Of a stretch of 64,000 nucleotides of DNA, positions 14,812-22,859 are shown in pieces. Under the pieces are notes generated by a model. The model did no database searches. It was not told where the DNA came from and was given only the letters and a program-made list of their open reading frames with translations. The DNA is from Methylobacterium planeticum (GTDB lineage Bacteria > Pseudomonadota > Alphaproteobacteria > Rhizobiales > Beijerinckiaceae), in contig NZ_VZZJ01000029.1 in the NCBI RefSeq assembly GCF_008806345.1, positions 1 through 64,000 of the forward strand, given 5' to 3'. Position 1 is the first letter of the stretch; every line of letters starts with the position of its first letter. Both the position numbers and the translations under genes were made by a program.

Positions 14812-15693
14812 TCAGCGGGCGATCAAAACCTCGATGCCGCGCTCGGCGAGCGCGGCGGCCATGGGCGGCGGCGGGGCCGCGTCGACGATCAGGCCGGTGC
14901 CGCGCGGGATCGGCTGGAGCCGGATCGGGGTGAGCCGGTCGAACTTGGTGCGGTCGGCCACGATGTAGGCGCGCTCGGCCGAGGCCAGCATGCGGGCGCG
15001 CAGGTCCGAGGGGATCAGCGCGAAGTCGGTGACCTCGCCCGCGGCCGAGATGCCGCCCGCGCCCACGAAGGCGATGTCGGCCCGGAACCGGGACAGGGCC
15101 GCGAGCGCCTCGGTGCCGAAGGCGGCCTCGTCGCCGACGCTCACCTCGCCCCCGAGGATGTGGACCCGGATGCCCGGCACCCGGCAGAGGCAGAGCCCGA
15201 CCGGCAGGCTGTTGGTGCAGATCGTGAGCCCGGTCCAGGCGGGCTTGTCGCGGGGGCCGACCGGGGCGAGCCCGGCGAGCGCGTGCGCCAGGGCGAGGGT
15301 GGTCGCGCCGGAATCGAGGAGCACGACCATGCCGTCCTCGACGAGGCGGGCGCCGGCCCGGCCGATCGCGGCCTTGCCCTCGGGGTTGTCGCCCTGCCGG
15401 TCGGCCAGCGCCGGCTCGTCGGCGCGCCGGGTCGCGCCCCCGTGCACGATGGCGAGGTGCCCGCGGCCGGCGAGCGCCTTGAGGTCGCGCCGGACGGTCT
15501 CGCGGGAGACCGCGAAGCGCAGGGCCATCTCCTCGACGCTGACATGGCCGTCGGCGGAGAGCCGCCGCAGGATCTCGTCGTGCCGCCGGGCCGCGATGGG
15601 GCGGGGAGCCATGGAACGGGGGGCCATGGAACGGGGGGCGACGGGAGGGGGGGCGCCGGGAGGGGGGGCGCCGGCCCCGGGCATCCGGCTCAT
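14812..15693 (-). CDS. DeoR/GlpR-family transcriptional regulator
   Basis: A 293-residue regulator. A proline/alanine-rich leader with repeated MAPRS units (residues ~1-33) precedes a DeoR helix-turn-helix: RHDEILRRLSADGHVSVEEM, then FAVSRETVRRDLKALAGRGH. The DeoRC sensor follows (LLDSGATTLALAHAL, LTICTNSLPV, FVGAGGISAAGEVTDF, YIVADRTKFDRL), which normally senses a phosphorylated metabolite. The ATG at 15693 overlaps the LysR stop by 4 bases, which supports the long start, but an ATG at the MAPRP unit could also serve. It probably controls the following dehydrogenase gene. Confidence 0.9.
   Translation of the reverse strand: MSRMPGAGAPPPGAPPPVAPRSMAPRSMAPRPIAARRHDEILRRLSADGHVSVEEMALRFAVSRETVRRDLKALAGRGHLAIVHGGATRRADEPALADRQGDNPEGKAAIGRAGARLVEDGMVVLLDSGATTLALAHALAGLAPVGPRDKPAWTGLTICTNSLPVGLCLCRVPGIRVHILGGEVSVGDEAAFGTEALAALSRFRADIAFVGAGGISAAGEVTDFALIPSDLRARMLASAERAYIVADRTKFDRLTPIRLQPIPRGTGLIVDAAPPPPMAAALAERGIEVLIAR
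15606..15680. repeat. 15-bp tandem repeat in the 5' end of the DeoR-family gene
   Basis: Five 15-base units of the GGGCCATGGAACGGG / GGGCGCCGGGAGGGG type run through the beginning of the DeoR gene. They encode a (P)MAPRS / PGAPP five-residue repeat. Two units carry CAT, an in-frame ATG on the minus strand, so each supplies a possible start codon. Confidence 0.85.
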
Positions 15694-16565
15694 GCGGTCA
15701 CCGGCGCCGCCGAGCGGGCGATGTCGAAGACGGCGCGGATCAGCCGCAGGTTGCGGCGGCGCGCCAGGCACGCGATGGCATGCCGGTTCACGAGGTCGGG
15801 GCCGCCGATCGGAACCGCCCGGATGCGGGCATCCTCGCCGCGCTCCAGGGAGGAGACGATCCCGATGCCGAGGCCGGAGGCGGCGGCCTCGATCACCGCC
15901 TCGCGGCTGTCGAGCTCCATCAGGATCGCGGGCGCCACGCCGCGGCGGCGGCAGGCCGCGTCGAAGGTCCGGCGGGTGACGGAGGTGGGCTCGCGCAGGA
16001 CCATCGCGGCGCCCGCGAGGCGCGCGAGGTCGATCTCCTGCTCGCCCGCCAGCGCGTGGCCCCGCGGCAGCACCGCGCAGACCCGCGAGACCGCGATCTC
16101 CTCCACGTGCAGGTCGGGATGGGGCTGCACCTCGGTCACCACGCCGATGCTGGCGCGCTCGGCCAGCAGCGCCTCGCAGGTCTCCGCGGCGTTGCCGAGG
16201 ATCAGGCTCACGGTGATGCCCGGGTGGCTCTCCCGCAGGCGGGCGAGCAGGGGCATGACGATGTGGGGGCCGTCCACCGCCATCTCGACGCGGCCGGTGA
16301 CGAGGTCGCGGTTGGCGAGGAGCAGGTCCTCCGCCTGCTCGACGAGGCCGAAGAGCGGCCCGGTCAGCTCCGCGAGGGCGCGGCCCTCGGCGGTCAGCTC
16401 GACGCTGCGCGCCGTCCGGCGGAACAGCACGAGGTCGTAGCGCTCCTCCAGCGCCTTGATGTGCCCGGTCACCGCCGGCTGGCTGACGCAGAGCCGCCGC
16501 GCCGCCCGGGTGAAGCTGCCCTCCCGCGAGACGGCGTCGAAGGCGCGGAGCTGGAACAGGTTCAT
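15690..16565 (-). CDS. LysR-family regulator divergent from phnW
   Basis: A 291-residue LysR regulator. The N-terminal helix-turn-helix is MNLFQLRAFDAVSREGSFTR, then RRLCVSQPAVTGHIKALEER. The effector domain begins near GRVEMAVDGPHIVMPLLARL and ends in ASGLGIGIVSSLE. The ATG at 16565 gives the canonical N-terminus, so longer upstream readings were rejected. It is divergent from phnW (112-base gap) and therefore probably regulates the aminoethylphosphonate catabolic genes. It is coupled by ATGA to the DeoR gene. Confidence 0.9.
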   Translation of the reverse strand: MNLFQLRAFDAVSREGSFTRAARRLCVSQPAVTGHIKALEERYDLVLFRRTARSVELTAEGRALAELTGPLFGLVEQAEDLLLANRDLVTGRVEMAVDGPHIVMPLLARLRESHPGITVSLILGNAAETCEALLAERASIGVVTEVQPHPDLHVEEIAVSRVCAVLPRGHALAGEQEIDLARLAGAAMVLREPTSVTRRTFDAACRRRGVAPAILMELDSREAVIEAAASGLGIGIVSSLERGEDARIRAVPIGGPDLVNRHAIACLARRRNLRLIRAVFDIARSAAPVTA

Positions 16566-16677
16566 GGGTGCCCATCGGCGAGACTGATGGCAGGCATTAC
16601 GACAAACGATTTGATCTGATGGATGCCCGGAACGCAAGATCCGCCCGACCCCGCGGACCGTCTCAGGCAGGACGACT

Positions 16678-17790
16678 ATGACCCCTCCCCCCGTGCCGAT
16701 CCTCCTGACGCCCGGGCCCCTCACCACCTCGGAGCGCACCCGCGCCGCGATGCTGACGGATTGGGGCTCCTGGGACGGCAGCTTCAACGCGCTCACGGCC
16801 CGCGTCTGCGACGCGCTCGTGGCGATCGCGAACGGCACGGGCAGCCATGCCTGCGTCCCGCTCCAGGGCAGCGGCACCTTCGCGGTCGAGGCCGCCATCG
16901 GCACCTTCGTGCCGCGGGCCGGCAAGGTCCTGGTCTGCGTCAACGGCGCCTACGGCAAGCGCCTCGCGCGGATCTGCGAGGCGCTCGGGCGCGACCACGC
17001 GGTGCACGAGACCGCCGACGACGTCCCGACGACGCCGGACGCCGTGGACCGCCTCCTCGCGGCGGACCCCGCGATCACCCATGTCGGGCTGATCCACTGC
17101 GAGACGAGCACCGGCATCCTCAACCCGCTCGCGGCGATCGCGGAGGTCGTGGCCCGCCACGGGCGCGGCCTGATCATCGACGCGATGAGCTCCTTCGGGG
17201 CGCTGCCGATCGACGCGCGCCGGATCCCCTTCGAGGCCCTGATCGCGGCCTCCGGCAAGTGCCTCGAGGGCGTGCCCGGCATGGGCTTCGTGATCGCCCG
17301 GACCGAGGCGCTCCTCGCCAGCGCCGGCAACAGCGCCTCCCTCGCCCTCGACCTGCGCGACCAGCACCTCTACATGCAGCGCACCGGCCAGTGGCGCTTC
17401 ACCCCGCCGACCCACGTGGTCGCGGCCCTGCACGAGGCGCTCGTCCAGTACGACGAGGAGGGCGGCCTGCCCGCCCGCCACGCCCGCTACGCCGAGAACT
17501 GTGCGGTTCTGATCGCCGGCATGGCGCGGCTCGGGCTGCGCAGCTTCCTCCCCCCCGGGATCCAGGCCCCCATCATCGTCACCTTCCACGCCCCCCGGGA
17601 CGGGCGCTACCGCTTCACCGAGTTCTACGAGGCGGTGCGCCGCAAGGGCTTCATCCTCTATCCCGGCAAGCTCACGGAGCTCGAGACCTTCCGGGTCGGC
17701 TGCATCGGCAGCGTCGGGCCGGCCGAGATGGAGCGCGCGGTCGCGGCGGTGGCCGAGACGTTCCGCGCGCTGAACATCGAGACCATCTGA
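16678..17790 (+). CDS. phnW: 2-aminoethylphosphonate--pyruvate transaminase
   Basis: A 370-residue PLP-dependent class-V aminotransferase that converts 2-aminoethylphosphonate plus pyruvate to phosphonoacetaldehyde plus alanine in the cytosol. Family marks are the N-terminal ILLTPGPLTTSERTRAAMLT and DWGSWDGSFN, the PLP-binding Asp168 in GLIIDAMSSFGALPID, the Schiff-base Lys194 in ASGKCLEGVPG, and the C-terminal RVGCIGSVGPAEM. Length is typical. It is followed after 25 bases by phnX, which consumes its product, and is divergent from a LysR gene. Confidence 0.95.
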   Translation: MTPPPVPILLTPGPLTTSERTRAAMLTDWGSWDGSFNALTARVCDALVAIANGTGSHACVPLQGSGTFAVEAAIGTFVPRAGKVLVCVNGAYGKRLARICEALGRDHAVHETADDVPTTPDAVDRLLAADPAITHVGLIHCETSTGILNPLAAIAEVVARHGRGLIIDAMSSFGALPIDARRIPFEALIAASGKCLEGVPGMGFVIARTEALLASAGNSASLALDLRDQHLYMQRTGQWRFTPPTHVVAALHEALVQYDEEGGLPARHARYAENCAVLIAGMARLGLRSFLPPGIQAPIIVTFHAPRDGRYRFTEFYEAVRRKGFILYPGKLTELETFRVGCIGSVGPAEMERAVAAVAETFRALNIETI

Positions 17791-17815
17791 CCTCCAGAGA
17801 TCCGGGACAACGCCC

Positions 17816-18643
17816 ATGCCCTACGAGACCCCGCGCAAGCTGCAGGCCGCGATCCTGGACTGGGCCGGGACGGTCGTGGATTTCGGTTCCTTCGCGCCGA
17901 CCCAGATCTTCGTCGAGGCCTTCGGCGAGTTCGGCGTCGCGGTCAGCCTCGCGGAGGCCCGCGGGCCCATGGGCATGGGCAAGTGGGACCATATCCGGAC
18001 CCTGTGCGACGATCCGGCGATCGCCGCGCGCTACGCCGCGCAGTTCGGGCGCACTCCCACGGATTCGGACGTGACGGCGATCTACGAGCGCTTCATGCCC
18101 CTCCAGATCGAGAAGATCGCCGACCATTCCGCCCTGATCCCGGGGGCGCTCGAGGCCATCGGGGCCCTGCGCCGGAAGGGGATCAGGATCGGGTCCTGCT
18201 CCGGATATCCGGCCCGGGTGATGGAGCGCGTCGTCGCGCTGGCGCGCCAGAACGGCTACGTCGCCGACCACGTCGTGGCCACCGACGAGGTCCCGAACGG
18301 GCGCCCCTGGCCGGCCCAGGCGCTCGCCAACGTGATCGCGCTCGGGATCGACGACGTCGCCGCCTGCGTGAAGGTCGACGACACGGTGCCGGGCATCCTC
18401 GAGGGGCGGCGCGCCGGGATGTGGACGGTGGCGCTCACCTGCTCGGGCAACGCGCTGGGCCTCGGCTACGACGATTACCGGGCGCTGCCGGCGGACCGGC
18501 TCGACGCGGAGCGGACCCGCATCGCGGACTTGTTCGCGCCGTCCCGGCCCCACTTCCTGATCGACACGATCGCCGACCTGCCGGGCGTCGTGCAGGACAT
18601 CGAGGGGCTCCTCGCCGCGGGCCGCATGCCGCAATCCTGCTGA
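17816..18643 (+). CDS. phnX: Phosphonoacetaldehyde hydrolase (phosphonatase)
   Basis: A 275-residue HAD-superfamily enzyme that cleaves the C-P bond of phosphonoacetaldehyde to acetaldehyde and phosphate. Visible are the nucleophile Asp15 in AILDWAGTVVDFGS, the Schiff-base Lys56 in MGMGKWDHIRTLC (the family-specific lysine of the cap domain), SCSGYPARVM for motif II, and VKVDDTVPGILEGRRAGMW for motif III. It lies just downstream of phnW. A strong hairpin including its stop codon marks the operon end. Together phnW and phnX form the standard AEP phosphonatase pathway. Confidence 0.96.
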   Translation: MPYETPRKLQAAILDWAGTVVDFGSFAPTQIFVEAFGEFGVAVSLAEARGPMGMGKWDHIRTLCDDPAIAARYAAQFGRTPTDSDVTAIYERFMPLQIEKIADHSALIPGALEAIGALRRKGIRIGSCSGYPARVMERVVALARQNGYVADHVVATDEVPNGRPWPAQALANVIALGIDDVAACVKVDDTVPGILEGRRAGMWTVALTCSGNALGLGYDDYRALPADRLDAERTRIADLFAPSRPHFLIDTIADLPGVVQDIEGLLAAGRMPQSC

Positions 18644-18671
18644 GGCGCCCCTCCGCGCAGGGGCCGCCTCA
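18641..18671 (+). terminator. Hairpin terminator candidate after phnX
   Basis: TGAGGCGCCCCT pairs with AGGGGCCGCCTCA around a CCGCGC loop, with one bulged base. The phnX stop codon is the first three bases of the stem. There is no T-run, so if it terminates transcription it is not a classical intrinsic terminator. Confidence 0.55.
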
Positions 18672-18817
18672 CGGCGCCAGGACCCGAACGGCCATCCCTG
18701 CCCAGCACGCCGTGCCGGGCAGCGCAGACCCATGTCGAAACAGGTCGTTCTCATCACGAAAGCTGCCCAATTACTAGACGTGGGCTGCGGAAACAAAGAT
18801 CTTTCCGAGGAATGAAT

Positions 18818-18835
18818 TTGTCGCTCTACTGTCAT
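18818..18835 (+). promoter_or_regulatory. Pho-box-like site before the AEP importer
   Basis: TTGTCGC-TCTA-CTGTCAT fits the alphaproteobacterial PhoB site CTGTCAT-N4-CTGTCAT with 11 of 14 positions and a perfect right half. It lies 48 bases upstream of the binding-protein ATG. This would place aminoethylphosphonate uptake under phosphate-starvation control. The match is observed; PhoB binding is inferred. Confidence 0.5.
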
Positions 18836-18883
18836 GCGGCCGGGCATATAGCACTATGACGGTACGACATCGGAGCCAGATTC

Positions 18884-19903
18884 ATGAAAGCCCTCGGAGC
18901 CCTCGCGTTCGCCCTCGCCCTTCTTGGATCGGCGGCGCAGGCGGCCGATCGCACCAAGCTCACGATCTACACCGCCCTCGAGAATGACCAGCTCGGCCCC
19001 GTCAAGGTCAGCATCGAGCGGGCGGTGCCGGAGGTCGAGGTGGTCTGGGTCCGCGACTCGACCGGGGTGATCACGGCCCGCTTCCTCGCCGAGAAGGAGA
19101 ACCCGCGCGCCGACCTGGTGATCGGCCTCGCGGCGTCGAGCCTGCTGATGTTCGAGAAGCTCGGGCTGCTCGCCGAGTACAGGCCGCAGGGGGCCGACGC
19201 CCTCAAGCCCGCCTTCCGCGACGCGACGGCGCCCTACACCTGGACCGGCATGGACGCCTATCTGGGCGTCGTCTGCTTCAACACCGCCGAGGCGACCCGC
19301 GACGGCATCAGGACGCCCGAGCGCTGGGCCGACCTGCTCGCCCCCGGCCTCAAGGGCAAGATCGTGATGCCGCATCCGGCCTCCTCGGGCACCGGCTACC
19401 TGATGGTCGCCGGCTGGCTGCAGAGCATGGGCGAGGAGAAGGGCTGGGCCTTCATGGACAAGCTCCACGAGAACATGGCCGCCTACCTGCACTCGGGCTC
19501 CGCGCCCTGCGTCCAGGCCGCCCGCGGCGAGCGGGTCGCCGGGCTGTCGCTCGACATGCGCGGCGCCTCCGAGAAGAGCAAGGGCGCGCCCCTGGAGGTC
19601 GTGGTCCCGGCGGACGGCACGGGCTGGGACGAGGAAGCCCTCGCGGTCGTCGCCTCGAGCAAGAACCCCGCGCTCGCCCGCAAGGTCGCCGATTGGGGGG
19701 CGAGCAAGGCCGCCAACGAGGTCTACGCCAAGAGCTACGCGATCGTCGCCTATCCGGGCGTGGCGAGCGCCCCGGCGAACTATCCGGCCCAGGCGGAGGC
19801 TGCCATGATCAAGAACGACCTCGGCTGGATGGCTGAGAACCGCGAGCGCATCCTGGCCGAATGGTCGCGCCGCTACGAGAGCAAGGCGGCCGCCAAGAAG
19901 TAG
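18884..19903 (+). CDS. phnS: 2-aminoethylphosphonate ABC transporter binding protein
   Basis: A 339-residue periplasmic binding protein of the iron/AEP (family 1) type. The signal peptide MKALGALAFALALLGSAAQA precedes the mature start ADRTKLTIYTALENDQ. Family segments include VVWVRDSTGVITARFLAEKE, RADLVIGLAASSLLMFEKLG and MPHPASSGTGYLMVAGWLQS. It should deliver AEP to the permease encoded downstream. The context is decisive: ATPase, fused permease and AEP-degrading enzymes surround it. It resembles the PhnS2-type 'putative 2-aminoethylphosphonate' transporters. A Pho-box-like site lies upstream. Confidence 0.85.
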   Translation: MKALGALAFALALLGSAAQAADRTKLTIYTALENDQLGPVKVSIERAVPEVEVVWVRDSTGVITARFLAEKENPRADLVIGLAASSLLMFEKLGLLAEYRPQGADALKPAFRDATAPYTWTGMDAYLGVVCFNTAEATRDGIRTPERWADLLAPGLKGKIVMPHPASSGTGYLMVAGWLQSMGEEKGWAFMDKLHENMAAYLHSGSAPCVQAARGERVAGLSLDMRGASEKSKGAPLEVVVPADGTGWDEEALAVVASSKNPALARKVADWGASKAANEVYAKSYAIVAYPGVASAPANYPAQAEAAMIKNDLGWMAENRERILAEWSRRYESKAAAKK

Positions 19904-19972
19904 GCCGCCGAGAAGTAGGATCCGGGCGCGCCGGCTCGGCACCGTCCGGCGCGAGCGGGCGAGACACGGAGG

Positions 19973-21082
19973 ATGAACGCCATGACGGATGCCGACGCGA
20001 CGTCGCCGTTCCTCAGGGTCCGCGGGCTGTCGAAGCGCTACGGCAGCTTCCGGGCCCTCGAGGCGATCGACCTCGACGTCGCGCGCGGCGAGTTCGTCTG
20101 CTTCCTCGGTCCCTCGGGCTGCGGCAAGACCACCCTGCTGCGGATGATCGCCGGGCTCGACCGCCAGGACGAGGGCCGGATCGAGCTCGGCAGCGTCGAC
20201 GTCTCGACGGCGCCGCCCGCCGATCGCGATTTCGGCATCGTCTTCCAGTCCTACGCGCTGTTCCCGAACCTGACGGTCGAGGCCAACATCGCCTACGGCC
20301 TCGTCAACCGGCGGACGCAGCGGGCGCGGGTCAAGGCGCGCGTGGCCGAGCTCCTCGCCCTGATCGGCCTGCCCGAGCAGGGCGACAAGTATCCGGGGCA
20401 GCTCTCGGGCGGGCAGCAGCAGCGCGTGGCGCTCGCCCGGGCGCTGGCGACCTCGCCCTCGCTCCTCCTCCTCGACGAGCCCCTCTCCGCCCTCGACGCG
20501 AAGGTGCGCACGCGCCTGCGCGAGGAGATCCGGCTCCTCCAGAAGCGGCTCGGCATCACCACCATCATGGTCACGCACGACCAGGAGGAGGCGCTCGCCA
20601 TGGCCGACCGCGTCGTGGTGATGAACCGGGGCCGGATCGAGCAGGTCGGGACGCCGGAGGCGATCTACCGTGATCCCGCGAGCGCCTTCGTGGCCGACTT
20701 CATCGGGGCGATGACCTTCCTGGACGCCACCGTCGAGGGCGAGCACGCGCTGCGCGTCGGCGCGGTCGACCTCGTCTGCGAGGGCGGCCGCGGCTTCATC
20801 CCGGGCAGCCCGATCCGCCTCGGGCTCCGGCCGGAGGAGATCCGGGTCGGCAACGTGGCGCCGGGCGACGTCAACGCCCTCGAGGTGCGGGTGCGCAGCC
20901 TCGAGTTCCTGGGCTCGTTCTACCGGGCCCGGCTGGAGCCGAGCCGCGACCTCGGCGGCGGCCTCGTCGCGGACCTGTCGGCGAACCTGTCCGGCGATCT
21001 CGGTCTGGCGGAGGGCCAGTACCTCTACGTCTCCCTGCCGCCGAAGGCCCTGCGGGCCTTCCCGCAGACCTCCGCCGCGTGA
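19973..21082 (+). CDS. phnT: 2-aminoethylphosphonate ABC transporter ATP-binding protein
   Basis: A 369-residue importer ATPase of the PotA/FbpC type. Motifs: Walker A GPSGCGKTT, Q-loop VFQSYALFPNLTVEANIAYG, signature LSGGQQQRVALARAL, Walker B LLLLDEPLSALDAKVR and switch VTHDQEEAL. A C-terminal TOBE-like domain covers about residues 240-365. It lies 69 bases after the binding-protein gene and overlaps the permease start as GTGA. The start may be ATG 19973 or 19982; the difference is three residues. Confidence 0.9.
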   Translation: MNAMTDADATSPFLRVRGLSKRYGSFRALEAIDLDVARGEFVCFLGPSGCGKTTLLRMIAGLDRQDEGRIELGSVDVSTAPPADRDFGIVFQSYALFPNLTVEANIAYGLVNRRTQRARVKARVAELLALIGLPEQGDKYPGQLSGGQQQRVALARALATSPSLLLLDEPLSALDAKVRTRLREEIRLLQKRLGITTIMVTHDQEEALAMADRVVVMNRGRIEQVGTPEAIYRDPASAFVADFIGAMTFLDATVEGEHALRVGAVDLVCEGGRGFIPGSPIRLGLRPEEIRVGNVAPGDVNALEVRVRSLEFLGSFYRARLEPSRDLGGGLVADLSANLSGDLGLAEGQYLYVSLPPKALRAFPQTSAA

Positions 21083-22827
21083 GCGGCGCCGTGAGCGAGA
21101 GCCCGCGCATGGCCGAGGGCGCCCCCGCCATCCCGCTGCCGGCGGCCCTGCCCCGGGCCCTGCGGCGGATCCCCGAGAGCGCGGTCGCGACCCTGCTCAT
21201 CGCCCTCCTGTGCGGGGTGCTGGTCCTGATCATCGCGCTGCCGCTCGGCGCGCTGCTGGTCAAGAGCCTGGAGGCCCCCTCGGGCGGGCTGGCCGGCCTC
21301 GACAATTTCCGCACCTACTTCGCCACGCCGACCCTCGTCGGGGCGCTCGTCAACAGCCTCACCATCGCGGGGCTCACCGTGGCGATCGTGGTGCCGCTCG
21401 CCTTCGGCTACGCCTACGCCCTCACCCGCACCGCGATGGCGGGCAAGGGCCTGCTCTTCGCCGCCGCCCTGCTGCCGATCTTCGCGCCCTCCCTGCTCTC
21501 GGGCATCGCCCTCACCTACATCCTGGGCAACCAGGGCATCCTGCGCGGGCTCCTGATGGGCCACTCGGTCTACGGGCCGATCGGCATCGTCGTCGCCGAA
21601 TGCCTCTACGCCTTCCCGAACGCCCTCATCATCCTGGTCACCGCCCTGTCCCTGTCGGACGGGCGCCTCTACGAGGCCGCCGCCGCCATGGGCACGGGCC
21701 GGCTGCGCACCTTCGCCACCGTGACCCTGCCGGGCGCCCGCTACGGCCTCGTCAGCGCGGCCTTCGTGGTCTTCACCCTGGTGGTGACCGATTTCGGCAT
21801 CCCGAAGGTGATCGGCGGCCAGTACTCGGTCCTGGCCACCGACGCCTACCGGCAGGTCGTCGGGCAGCAGAACTTCCCGATGGGGGCCGTCGTCGGCCTG
21901 CTGATGCTGGTGCCCGCCGTGATCGCCTTCGGGGTCGACCGGGTGATCCAGCGGCGCCAGACCTCGCTCCTGTCGGCGCGCTCCGTCCCCTACGAGCCGA
22001 AACCCCGGCCGGGGCGCGACCGGGCCTTCCTCGCCTACGCCCTCGCGGTCGCGGGGGTGATCGTGGCGACCTACGGCGTCGCGGTCTGGGCCTCCTTCAT
22101 CCGCTACTGGCCCTACAACCTCGCCCTGACCCTCGACCATTACGACTTCGCCGGAGCCGACGCCGACGGCTGGTCGCCCTACTGGAACTCGCTGGCGATG
22201 GCGGCCTCGGTGGCCGGCATCGGCACGGCGGTGGTCTTCTGCGGCGCCTACCTCGTCGAGAAGCTCAAGACCTTCGCGGCGGGCCGGATGCTGGCGCAGT
22301 TCCTGGCGATGCTGCCGCTCGCGGTGCCGGGCCTCGTGCTCGGGCTCGGCTACGTGTTCTTCTTCAACGCGCCCTGGAACCCGCTCAACGTCCTGTACGG
22401 GACGCTGGCACTCCTGGCGATCAACACGCTGGCCCATTACTACACGGTGGCGCACGTCACCGCCTCGACCGCGCTCAAGCAGATCGACCCGGAATTCGAG
22501 GCGGTCTCGGCCTCGCTCAAGGTGCCGTTCTGGCGGACCTTCACCCGGGTGAGCCTGCCGATCTGCCTGCCGACCGTCCTGGAACTCGCCGTCTACCTGT
22601 TCGTCAACGCCATGACGACGGTCTCGGCGGTGATCTTCCTCTACGGCGCCGACACCAAGCTCGCCTCGATCGCGATCGTCCACATGGACGAGGCGGGCAC
22701 CACCGCCTCGGCCGCCGCGATGGCGAGCGTGATCATGGCCACCGCCCTCGGGGCCCGGCTCCTGCTCGCCCTGGTCAACCGCGGCGCGGTGAGCCGGCTC
22801 CAGCGCTGGCGCCGCCGCGAGGCCTGA
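21079..22827 (+). CDS. phnV: 2-aminoethylphosphonate ABC transporter permease, two fused halves
   Basis: A 582-residue inner-membrane permease with two BPD-type halves in one chain, as in FbpB-like and PhnV2-type proteins. The first half has LPIFAPSLLSGIALTYILGN and the EAA loop LYEAAAAMGTGRLRTFATVT. The second has MLPLAVPGLVLGLGYVFFF and FEAVSASLKVPFWRTFTRVS. About twelve membrane segments are expected, with a linker near residues 290-320. The GTG start overlaps the phnT stop by 4 bases (GTGA). With PhnS and PhnT it makes a complete AEP importer. Confidence 0.88.
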   Translation: MSGAVSESPRMAEGAPAIPLPAALPRALRRIPESAVATLLIALLCGVLVLIIALPLGALLVKSLEAPSGGLAGLDNFRTYFATPTLVGALVNSLTIAGLTVAIVVPLAFGYAYALTRTAMAGKGLLFAAALLPIFAPSLLSGIALTYILGNQGILRGLLMGHSVYGPIGIVVAECLYAFPNALIILVTALSLSDGRLYEAAAAMGTGRLRTFATVTLPGARYGLVSAAFVVFTLVVTDFGIPKVIGGQYSVLATDAYRQVVGQQNFPMGAVVGLLMLVPAVIAFGVDRVIQRRQTSLLSARSVPYEPKPRPGRDRAFLAYALAVAGVIVATYGVAVWASFIRYWPYNLALTLDHYDFAGADADGWSPYWNSLAMAASVAGIGTAVVFCGAYLVEKLKTFAAGRMLAQFLAMLPLAVPGLVLGLGYVFFFNAPWNPLNVLYGTLALLAINTLAHYYTVAHVTASTALKQIDPEFEAVSASLKVPFWRTFTRVSLPICLPTVLELAVYLFVNAMTTVSAVIFLYGADTKLASIAIVHMDEAGTTASAAAMASVIMATALGARLLLALVNRGAVSRLQRWRRREA

Positions 22828-22859
22828 ACCGGCAGCATCCGGGTGGGAAGGCCAGACCG

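Noticed and set aside
12452..14968. 838-codon plus-strand open frame opposite the FAD/GcvT dehydrogenase
   Set aside because: Antisense shadow with low-complexity composition; the minus strand carries full family motifs.
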